DNA of 64,000 nt from Kryptolebias marmoratus. Taxonomy: Eukaryota > Chordata > Actinopteri > Cyprinodontiformes > Rivulidae. Below the pieces are notes generated by a model. The model was not told the DNA's origin and did no database searches. It saw only the letters and a program-made list of their open reading frames with translations. Both the position numbers and the translations under genes were made by a program. Shown here one piece after another: positions 51,321 through 61,250 of the stretch. Numbering within the stretch: position 1 is the first letter of the stretch; every line of letters starts with the position of its first letter. The DNA lies in NCBI RefSeq assembly GCF_001649575.2, contig NC_051449.1, positions 13,640,374 through 13,704,373 on the forward strand, written 5' to 3'.

Positions 51321-52299
51321 CATACTTATCTCTTTGTGTGAATTTTTATTCATTGTGTGTCTTTATTTGTTCATATATTGATTTACCTCCAGTTTTATTG
51401 TATCTCTGTGCGTATAAACCTTTAACATACCTCCTGGAGTTACACAAGTCGCTGAAAACACAAGCAAACATACACACTCTAACCTTGCTAATTGGCCACC
51501 CCTACACTCTCACCGTACCCCACATCAGATGAGATCTTTCTCTCTCTCTGCAGACAGGCGCTCCACTGCATTCCTGATGAGATGTCTGAGCTCAGACAAA
51601 CAGCTTCCCGTTAGTGTTCATGTGCACGTGAATACACAGCGCTGTGCAGCAGTAAGTGGAATTTGTTCCATAACTAAGCAGGTTGGCGTGCACAAGCAAG
51701 TCCTAGTTTTGTGTTTGTCTGAGACAGCGAGGGTAAATGAACCAGTTGCAGGAGTGTGAGTGTTTGTGTGTAAGAAAGGGTGGGTGGGTTTGTGCGTCAG
51801 AGATGAGGGCAGTCCAAGGACACCGTCCTCTGGCAGCTGGGGAGAAAAACCCACCCATTCCCTCTCTGTCTACAGCCTTTCTTTTGTGTGCACACAAACA
51901 CACACACATCTGTCTGGATCTTCAATGATTATGCATGACACACTAAGATGGAAAGATTAAAATTACAAGCTAGGTGAGATTTCAATACAGAGCCTCCCAC
52001 CACTCTTGTTCCTTCCTCAGGTCTACATCCAGCTTGTACAAATGTGGGTGAGGCCATCCGCAGTGCGTGTCCGTACTTTTACCTTGACGTGACATAATGT
52101 CCTCTCTCTACCTCTCTATTGACACACACACACACACACACACACTCACTCTCTCTCTTTCTCTTTCTATTTCATTGTAATTCAATGAGGAAGCAGGCAA
52201 TGTACTGATAGTGGCTGCAGGCAGATACTACACCAGGTTGTGAAGCTTGGAGTCTGAGTGTATATTTTCATCCCTTATATAGGGCTGAGGATCGTCCTC

Positions 52300-53010
52300 T
52301 ACCTCATTTCCTCTGCAATGCTGGTCCTCTACTTTGTCCCTGGTTGTCCTACTTCAATTAATCATATCAGCATTACTTGCACTCCCCCCTCTACCCCCAC
52401 TACGACGGATGTTTACCTCCAGAGGGCAATTTGCTTATTTAGCTCCTTACTGGTATCCTTGTTCCTTCCCATCCATCTCCTTCTACTTTCCCTGTGTTGC
52501 TTGGCTCACCCACTTTCCATCAGCTTTTATTCTATCTATTCTAGAGCCATTTGTGTCCCCCTCACAACTTCCCAGGAAGCAAAATTTGCAAATTCAGCTT
52601 TTGCAAGGGACAAAAAACAGGTGCAGATTACAACTCATTTCCCCACAGCAAAACGTTCCAATTTTTCATGTCTAGAATATACAGTAAATGTTGCAATATA
52701 AGAGGGGTGATGGTAGGGAGACACATTAGTGGGCCAGTTAGCACTGTTACCTACCAGGAAGAAAATTACTGGTTCAAATCTCAGCTGTGCAGGCCTTCTT
52801 TTGTTATGTTTGTATGTTTTCTCAGTTCCTGTATGGGGTTTCTCCAGATACTATAGGATTATCCCACAGTACAAAAACATGCATGTACTACATTAGATGT
52901 ATGTTGTTTTTTTGTTTTTCTCTTAGTAGGCTCTGTGACTGATTGATAACATTTAATGTGTGAGTCTAGTAACAGGATAAAGCTGAAAATGAAATGAAAT
53001 GATGAATTAT
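52300..53010 (+). repeat. Composite repeat, copy 1 (unrecognised module plus SINE)
   Basis: A roughly 390-bp module (GCTGGTCCTCTACTTTGTCC, TTAATCATATCAGCATTACT, GTTTACCTCCAGAGGGCAAT, TTTTTCATGTCTAGAATAT) is followed directly by a diverged SINE (TTAGCACTGTTACCTACCAG, CTGGTTCAAATCTCAGCTG, TTAGTAGGCTCTGTGAC). The same two modules in the same order occur inverted at 58495-59095. Confidence 0.65.
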
Positions 53011-53022
53011 TAACTTAATGAT

Positions 53023-54028
53023 TTCCTCCATGAATTATCACTTTACTGTGGTGTCCCAAGGACCACAGGAGATGTGTTGTCCAGGGTCAGTAAGCTATTA
53101 GTAAGGTCTCCTATGGCAAATTGATTCCCATGTGGTCTCATCTCACACAGGAAGCTTCTTAAGAAACAGTTGCTTTTTGGGTTGGGTTATGGTCTGAGAC
53201 AGAGCCTTTTCCAGTCCAAATTCCATGCGGCCGAAGTACGAAACATCACTTCACCGGTGTGTCAAGAGCCTGAGCTTGTATGAGACGTGGAATATAAACA
53301 GATATGAAGATGGGTTCACTTCGACCTGGGTAAGAGGTGGCCAGCAGAAATGAGCTTACTTGCAGTTTCATCAGCCAAACCTATGAGTTTTTCTCAGTAA
53401 ACGAAAAGGCTGTTTTCCTCGAGGACTATAGGGTTGGTCACACCTTGAATAGAGAGTGGACCTAAAAGATGAAGTTTTCAATTTATGAGTTGATCTACCT
53501 TCCAACTCTCACCTATGATCACAATTTTTGGCTAGTGACTGAAAGAATGAGATTGTGAGTACAATTGTCTAAAACCAGCTTCACCCACAGAGTGGCTTGA
53601 CTCACCATTAAAGGCAGGGTGAGGAGCTTGGCTATGTAGGATCTTAGAGTAGTGTCCATGGATGTCTTCAGAGTGAGGTGTACCCTGTATGTCAAATTGG
53701 GACATCAAGGCAAACAAAGGACTTGCTAGAGAAATTAGCTCGGGACTAGCCTGAATACTTCAAGACCCCCCTCGTGAAAGAGGCAACTGGGTGAGAGACA
53801 ACTTGCTTGGGATCTTCGCTTTAGATGTTGCTGCAAATATCTGGTCTTGTAAAAGCAATAGGAAATGGATGGATGGATGGATGGATGGATGGATGGATGG
53901 ATGGATGGATGGATGGATGGATGGATGGATGGATGGATGGATGGATGGATGGATGGATGGATGGATGGATGGATGGATGGATGGATGGATGGATGGATGG
54001 ATGGATGGATGGATGGATGGATGGATGG
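53023..54028 (+). mobile_element. Internally deleted non-LTR retrotransposon with (GGAT)n tail
   Basis: The 5' part (TTTCCTCCATGAATTATCAC, GGTCTCCTATGGCAAATTG, AGAGCCTGAGCTTGTATGAG) resembles the leader and start of the endonuclease region of a common fish LINE. After about 53330 it jumps to that element's ORF end (CTACCTTCCAACTCTCACCT, AAAGGCAGGGTGAGGAGCTTG), finishing in a long ATGG array. The reverse-transcriptase core is missing. The copy is heavily mutated and non-coding. Confidence 0.65.
53865..54028 (+). repeat. (ATGG)41 tetranucleotide microsatellite
   Basis: 164 bp of essentially perfect ATGG units forming the tail of the LINE copy. It gives spurious WMDG and SIHP repeat frames on the two strands. 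Confidence 0.95.
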
Positions 54029-56641
54029 ACGAGTCACATGACTTTTGTCATAATGATTTTCAGGCATTGCTTCACTGTGGTAGCTGATAGTTTGTCATTA
54101 CTGCATCCTTTTCAGACATTCTAGTGAACAAATCAGAAAACCTGCTGTGCATGTATAAAAAGAATTCACAAATGACCCCCACCCCCCTCCACTTTTCCAA
54201 CATTTCCTCTGTACAGATGCTGCTTCAGCCACATCTTTCTGCTCTGGGATCATCCAGCGAGTGTGGCTCAGCTCTGAATACCGGGATTAGCATTTGGTCC
54301 CAGCTCTGTCCATGAATGAGTCAGCGAGCATGACAGCAAATAGATACAGAAAATCATCTTATAGCCACAGGCAGCCTCAGTCACATCACAGTTTGCTGGA
54401 CAGTGGGCTGGGGAGGAAGTGAGAAGTACGTCAAGCTGACATGATCAAGAGAGAAACACACAGCTAGAGACAGGAGGCAAAGGTCGCATGATCTTTTAAG
54501 AGCCGTGTCACTTATTTGGTTTGACAAAGTTGAATATTTTTGCATAGCTCTTTAAATAGATTATCTTATTTGGTCAGTCTCTAACAGTGTTTCTCATCAA
54601 GTACTCTATATTTGCACACAACCCTACATTATGCAATAAGCAGTATGCCTCTTGGGTACAAGAAGGAAGAGGAGGGCATCAGCAGTAACAAGGGCTCAGT
54701 CAGTGCAGATATACAGTGTTTTATATAATATTTTTTTATATAATGTTTTACATAAATGATCTAACTGCTTAAATGCAGCATTCAAAGAAAAAGCCAAATG
54801 AAATCATGAATCAAGAGGTTTTGCTTTGTCCAGACAAATTCTTAAGCTTAGGCACAAAGGTACTGAAAGTATTTGTCAAAACAAGGACAGAAAAATCTGA
54901 GGAAAAAGGAAGATGTGAAAGGATTTCTGCTGGGCTTCATGTGAGCAGCTGGACTGAGCAGCCCTCTGTGTATTTGCCCTGCTAAACGCTTTCCATTACA
55001 GGTGACCCAGAAACATGCATGAACTCACCGGCCGAAAGAAATCTAAAGTCTAAAAAAGTGACAGATGTTACCACGTTCTCAGTCATGTTCTGGAAATATG
55101 AATAACAGGAAATATGATTCATGTCAAGAAATAAAAGACAGCATCTCCAGTCAGATATTATTGCCTTTTTTCCTCTAAAAGCACTTTGTTTCATTAACAA
55201 AACATTTAATCTCCTGAAGTCTTTAGTCTCGTTCAGTGGTGATTGTTTTGAGGCAGGAAACGAAGGCCCCCGCTCAGTAATTTTGCTCCATCATCCACTT
55301 CCACTGATAATATTTGCTGTGGGCTGCCAACTGAAGTGATGAGAGCCAGGACAATGCTTTGCTTCTGAATCATCTCATCTGTTCTGCTCCGTCAAGGTCT
55401 GCACTCAGTGACACTGTGGCTATTCATCCGAGCAGACACACTCACACGTTCACACATTGTCACACGCTCACAGTGAAAGACAAAAATACCCACCATCCAA
55501 CTGCAAAGCTCTCATTAACTAATCAGCGTTACGTTTCCACCCAGTCTCTTTGTGTTAGCGTGTCACTGCACACAGTTTATCGGTTAAAACTGAGGGTGCC
55601 CCAAGGAGACTTTTCTTTTTGAAATCACGTCTTTTACAAGTTAGCATCCTATTTTCTTTCTTTCAGTAACTCAGGGTAAACTTGCCCCTTTAAATCTTTA
55701 AAGGTTTTGTTTCTGTGCAAGATTTATCCAGCCTGTTGACACTTGATTCCTTGTCTGCACAAACCAAGACAGAGAAACCTTTAGCAGAAGTTCCCAATGC
55801 AGTATGTTAAATACAATGAAATTGATTGTTTCTGTTTCAAGCAAGCTGTTCTGGTTGTCGAATCAATAAAAAAAACAACAACTTTATTTTCTGATCCTGA
55901 GCAGTCTGGACCAGTTCTCATCAATACTACCTAGAGTTGCACTGGAAGACGCCTTTCAACAATGTCCAAGACTCCTGATAAAAGTGGCCGGGTGAGATGA
56001 GAACAGGATAATCCACCAAACTCACAGGGCGTTGCAATTACTCTGCAACAACTTTAACTTAAACAACGTAACTTAGAAAAGTAGCAATGATGACTCACAA
56101 AGTCCTGAATTGAAAACAACACCTGCTGCAGCTGAGAGATGCGCAAAAATCCAATGAGCTCTAAATTGGCTCACTGGAAGGAAAAAGAAGTTTGATAATG
56201 TTTATGGTTTCCAATAAAGATGTTCAAGTGCTGAGAAAAAAATCATGGATAGAAATACAGTATATTCTGGCAACAGATAAACATGAATAAAAATAATTTA
56301 GGTTTTATTTGAAAAAAACAAACAAAAAAACAGTTGAAGTGTTGATGACTAGTTATTGACCTGCAGTTTTCCAGCTATTAAAGTTAGTTGTGTAATACTT
56401 TAAAAGTGATGAAAACGTTTTAGTTGACAAATATTTGTTGCTCATACAATGTATGTAACATTTTGCTCTGTGGGAGTTTAACGTCTTTAACAGTTTGTCT
56501 TTTCTTGAAAGTTAGATTTCTTTTGCTGGTATCTGCCATCACTGCCTGTTTTTCTTCTCATTCACTCACCTTCTGTCACTTGTTTGTTCAGTAGTGGATA
56601 AATTTGTTCTGAGACAGGAAGTAGTTCATCAGGAGCAAGCT

Positions 56642-56673
56642 GGGAGGAAAGAAAGAAAGAAAGAAAGAAAGAC

Positions 56674-56743
<70 letters not shown>
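56642..56743 (+). repeat. (GAAA)n purine-only microsatellite
   Basis: About 100 bp of GAAA units with one interrupting C (56673). The flanks remain purine-rich to 56790. Confidence 0.95.
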
Positions 56744-56812
56744 CAGAGCAAGAAGGAAGAAGAAGAAAGGAAAACTGAAGTGACTGGCCAAAACATTTTG
56801 AGTGGTCTGATT

Positions 56813-56855
56813 GTCTAGAAAGGCGCGATATAAGTACAGTCCATTTATCATTTAT
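56813..56855 (-). repeat. Truncated TATATAGCGCC-type repeat
   Basis: The minus strand reads AAATGGACTGTACTTATATC-GCGCCTTTCTAGA, the first about 40 bp of the repeat present whole at 26141-26470. Confidence 0.75.
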
Positions 56856-56899
56856 ATACGTTAATCTTGGAGTTCAGCTTGAATGGTTTTGGGTTGTTT

Positions 56900-57146
56900 C
56901 CTTTTTCTACCGTCTGCACTGTCTGACCAACCTGGGGCTGCATTTCCTCTTGCATCCACATCCTGGGAGGTTGGCTTCAGCCCTATGAACATTATACTTT
57001 TTAATAATAATGGCAGCTGTGGCCACAGGAACATGAAGCTGCTTGGAGATGATCTTGTAGTCTTTACTGTTAACAGGGATATCTATAATCTTCTTCCTGA
57101 GCTCCACAGACAGCTCTTACCTTTGAGTTTTCTGCTCCGTGTTCAT
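56900..57146 (-). pseudogene. Tc1/mariner transposase N-terminal remnant
   Basis: The minus-strand frame from ATG 57146 gives MNTEQKTQ, an in-frame TAA at 57119-57117, and then ELRKKIIDIPVNSKDYKIIS-KQLHVPVATA ... NLPGCGCKRKCSPRLVR. This is the first helix-turn-helix (paired-like DNA-binding) domain of a Tc1 transposase, with its NLPG-G-KxSPR hinge. The second HTH and the DDE catalytic domain are absent. Dead fragment. Confidence 0.8.
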
Positions 57147-58187
57147 CGTGGTGCACACAAACATACCAAACTACTCAGTGGCCTGTTTGTTTTCTTTAAA
57201 CAAGCTGAAAGGCTGATGGAAAGCTTTAAAAGCACCTGTTATAGTAATCCTCTAATTCTATCCCTGCTTCAACAGTGTGTTTAGTTGTTCTTTATATTAA
57301 AGAATCATTCATTTGCTTGTCAATATCCTTAGTTAGTTTTACATTACAGTCCTCTGTTCACAACATAATGCAACTTTTTATCTTTTCCTATTTATTTTTG
57401 TTTCTCTGTTTAGTTTAAATTGTGATCTTCTATGACAGCTTTAAGCAAACTCCCAGGCAACTCAACAAACTCTCAAGAGCTTGTAAGAAGAGAGAGACAG
57501 TAACACAAAACTTTCTTTATCAAGGTCAGTGCTCCTGTCTGTTTATTTTCTTTGTGGGTGAAACCCACCAGCAAAGATGATATGGATGAGTGGAATGGTC
57601 AGACGGGGACAGAAAAAAAAAATTACAAAAAAGATTTAAAAAAAAAAGCTATTGCTGTGAACCTTACCAGAGGTATTTAAATTCTGAGTGTGCAGAGCTT
57701 TTTGTTGTTGGGTATTAGTCAAGCAGCTGCTCTGTTCTGCCACGTCACTGTGTTTGACTATGTGACTTTAATCACTAATTTACTTGTGTTTTTCAGTGGA
57801 ATCCAGACTTTTGCACAGAAACACAATTTCTGGTGTTGGTTTTAAAAGGCCTCATAGAAAAGATTGATGACTGTGAGCAGAGACATTGTTTCTAGGTGAG
57901 GGAAAGAACAGCAGTGACGGTCTAATTGTCAGGACTACAGAGAAACCCTCCTGCATCCATCATCTTCACACAGAACACCCTTGGGTCCTACCAGCACCCT
58001 CATCTCTTTATCTCTTCTAGGAACAAACAGACCTTGGAAAAGTCCTGCCAAGACAAACAAATACCATAAATGCACCTAAGGTTCTGTCTTCAGCTCTAAT
58101 GAGGCTGTGCCGTGCCCTCTGTCCTGAGGTTTTGAAGTTTTTGTCACCATGACATACATCTGTCTTCATTTATTCCTTGAAAGCTCT

Positions 58188-58445
58188 GTTTCTCAGTGAC
58201 ACCGTGGTTAAGAACATCCCCTCACACGAAGGTTTCTGGTTCAAATTTTGGTATTTTTCTGCAGAGTTTGGATGTTTTTCCTGTGTTGCAGTTTGTTTGT
58301 CTATGTTAGGCTACTTTGTAATTCTAAATGGGCTCTAGAGTCAAGTTTGTGTACATGGTTGAGTATGTCTGTGCTGGCCCTGAGATAGAGCAGCAATCTG
58401 TCTTACTCCACCTTCATGACAGCTGGGATAAGCCCTAAATAAAGG
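58188..58445 (+). repeat. Diverged SINE copy (plus strand)
   Basis: GGTTTCTGGTTCAAATTTTG, TTCTGCAGAGTTTGGATGTT, GTTAGGCTACTTTGTAATTC and CAGCTGGGATAAGCCC follow the SINE order seen at 19829. Only about 50 bp separate it from an inverted copy. Confidence 0.6.
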
Positions 58446-58494
58446 ACTTCAGCAGACAACCATATTATTCACACTCTTAAAACCTAACAGCAAC

Positions 58495-59095
58495 TTAAAT
58501 AAGTAGTTAACCTAACATGGATGTTTTTGGACTGCGGAAATAATCCAGAGAAAACTCAAACACAAAGAGAATATACAAACTCCATGCATAAAGACCCCAG
58601 CTGAGATTCGAACCATGAATCTTCTTGCTGATATGTGGCTCTCATCACTCTTCAAACCTCATAAAAGTCAGCAATATCACAGGTCAGGTATGTGAGGTAA
58701 AATGTGCAATGTCACACATGTGCTGTGTTTAAAATTTCTACCAGACATGAAAAATGTAAATGTTTAGTTCTGGGAAACGAGCTGTAATCTGCCCCTGTTT
58801 TCTTGTTCCTCACAAGAGCTGAAAGTGCAGGTTTTGCTCCTTGGGATGATCCGGGTGGACACAAATGTTTTAAGACTCTAAAAATGGAAAGAAGGCTGAT
58901 GAAGAGTAATTGTAAACAGCACATGCACACTGAAAGAAGATAGATGGAAAAGGACAAGGATACCAGTAAGAAGGTAATAAAGCAAATTGCCCTCTGGAGG
59001 TAAACATCCAGGAGGGTAGTGCAAGTGATGCTGATATGATTAATAACAGAAAGACAGCCAGGGACAATGTAGAGAAGACCAGCACTGTAAAATGA
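58495..59095 (-). repeat. Composite repeat, copy 2 (inverted)
   Basis: On the minus strand: GCTGGTCTTCTCTACATTGT, TTAATCATATCAGCATCACT, GTTTACCTCCAGAGGGCAAT, CATTTTTCATGTCTGGTAG, then the SINE part (ATGGTTCGAATCTCAGCTGG, TGTTAGGTTAACTACTT). Same architecture as 52300-53010, opposite orientation. Confidence 0.65.
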
Positions 59096-60419
59096 TAAAT
59101 AAGCAATCACATTTTAGTTGCATTTTACTTACCTAATCAGCTATCTTGATCTGGATTTGAACTGAAGTTTTTATTTTATTTGGACTTGTAGTTTTATTGT
59201 TGTTCCTTGAAATGATTTTTATTGTAAATCTGCACTATATTACTCAACTGAACTGAACTGAATAGTTAAAGTAAATAGATAAAACCTTCCACTTGTCCAA
59301 ACACATCCTTTAGTTGCCCTGGTCAAACAGGCAACAGTTTGTTTCAAGCCATAAAAAACTTTGTTGGTCCACAAGCATAAAACATAAAGGTTTTTTGATA
59401 AAGGCTGCATGATCTTGAGACGATTTAATCCTCTGTCAAATGAGGCTTTAAATGCATGTGTTTTATTTTTTGTGTAACCCATATTTTCTTACACAGCTGA
59501 AATATTTCCCTACACACTAAAATCAACATTTAGGTTCTGCATGAGTCACTGTGATATTTTTCAGATTGGCGATGTTTTAAATTGGCAGAAATCCACTTTG
59601 ATCTTGGCCATAGTCGAGCTAGCCATTAGCTTGTCATTCCAGTCAGAAGTAATCTCTGCTTCTCCAAATTAAAGTTGTTCAAAGGGCTGTCTACAACAGG
59701 TAAGATATTAGTTGTTCACAGAACACCATTTAAAAAAAATTGAACTATCAGTTAAAAAAACCGGGATTTAAAATGATCATCAGACAAATATCAATTCACT
59801 CTCCAAACCAAAATGTGCTGCTAACTTTAATGTGACCCAGGAAGATGAGAAAAATTGTGATACACTTTACACCCTTGACTCGTGTGTGCTCTCATGTTAC
59901 AGATGTTCTCCAGTGGCCCTGTGGTCCTTGAAGGCTTTGTTTCTGATGTAATAAGGTTGTCTTGGAGGCTTATTTCCTCTCTTCCTCCTCTGTCTTCTGT
60001 CAGACCACCACTGCTGCGAACCCCCCCACCCCCCATGACTCAGACACACACATATGTTCAGTGCATGGCTCTGGCTTGCCATTGTCTCTGCTGGTGTTTA
60101 TCCTCCACCCCAACAGGCTGGAGAGTCTGTATTATCTGGGATGGCAGAATACCCAGGGCGTCTCCCTCCTCTGCTCAGATATCCCAGTATGATCTATTTC
60201 TGTCCCTGCGTCTCTCTGCTTTCAGCGAAGTGCCTCTGATGTCTCCTTCTGCACAAAACAGACGAACGCTGTCAGTGCAAAGCCAAAAAATTAAAATAAA
60301 GCCTCCACCTTGTTTTCATTTCACCAGATTATCTCTATCATCTCAATCACTTTTCCGGAGCAGGAGTGATCATCAAACCACGGACGTGGGATGATGAGTT
60401 CTCAAAATTGCAGTCCCTC

Positions 60420-60530
60420 TTTGCTTGAACTGCAAGTCATTATCACGATGAGATGTTATTTTTGTATACAAAAGCAATTAATTAATGAGACATAAATGGT
60501 TATTGGAAGAGAGGGCGAACGAGGGGCCAA
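60420..60530. promoter_or_regulatory. Candidate conserved non-coding element
   Basis: An AT-rich block with homeodomain words (AATTAATTAATGAG) and TTTTTGTATACAAAAGC ... ATAAATGGTTATTGG, unlike the flanking repeats and without simple repetition. It looks like a developmental enhancer core by composition only. Confidence 0.25.
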
Positions 60531-60871
60531 TGGAGTATGAAAAGGGCAAAGGGGATAAGAGAGGGAGGAGGGGAAAAAATAAGAAGAGGGGATTATTTAC
60601 AAATTGCTGAGTCACAGGATGGGTAAAGCTGCAGACCATCTATCTTCCTCCTTCTGTCCCTTCCTCACCCCACAAGCCCCACACCAAGACACACAGCTTG
60701 TACCCACCCCGAGGCAAAACGCTCGCTTACGCACACAGGCAACCCGAGAGAGGACAGAGGATGAAGAGCATTGTTACCAAAAAGCTATCTTTGCTGTCGT
60801 CACAGGGATTCATTTGGCCCACAATAGATCTCGGTAAACATGAAGGAAAAAAAAAAGTCTGTAACCAAAAC

Positions 60872-61250
60872 TAAATTAAAGTCTAATCATTCCTGGAAGC
60901 AATGCATATCACCCGCCATTACATTCTCATGCAAGATCTTGCTGCATGTGCTAGCACTCACCATATGTGTTGAGGATGACTCTCAGCTACGACCACACCA
61001 AGTTTTAGGTTAATATTTGTGAAGTTGACTGAGTTACAGCCATGCATGCGTTAGCTAAAGTCGATTAGCTGCAATGGATATTTTGAATGAGGTTGACTCT
61101 AAAAGTTAATTAGTTGTATAAATAGATTAAATTATTACTTTCTGAGCGTTTCAGTAAAATCTGTTCAGTGGTTCATCAGATATTTCGCTAACAGACAAAA
61201 AGCGTTGACACCAGCAGTTAATGGCAACTTTGCACTGGTGTCTGCAACAC
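60872..61250 (-). repeat. Interspersed repeat family A, copy 4 (longest)
   Basis: Minus strand: CTGTTAGCGAAATATCTGAT, GAACCACTGAACAGATTTTA, AATCGACTTTAGCTAACGC, GGTGTGGTCGTAGCTGAGAG, extending into TGCAAGATCTTGC and GGTGATATGCATTGC. A decayed relative is probably at 63060-63270. Confidence 0.65.

Noticed and set aside
52258..52856. Hydrophobic frames of about 100-147 codons that look like membrane proteins
   Set aside because: They lie within the composite repeat. The homologous copy at 58712-59110 reads differently with frameshifts, so no constraint on protein is evident.
53735..54124. Repeat-protein-like frames over the ATGG array
   Set aside because: They are translations of a tetranucleotide microsatellite on both strands.
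59882..60394. Possible extra gene (170-codon frame, GC-richer patch)
   Set aside because: No domain or conserved motif and no convincing exon structure. Overlapping frames of similar quality exist on both strands.
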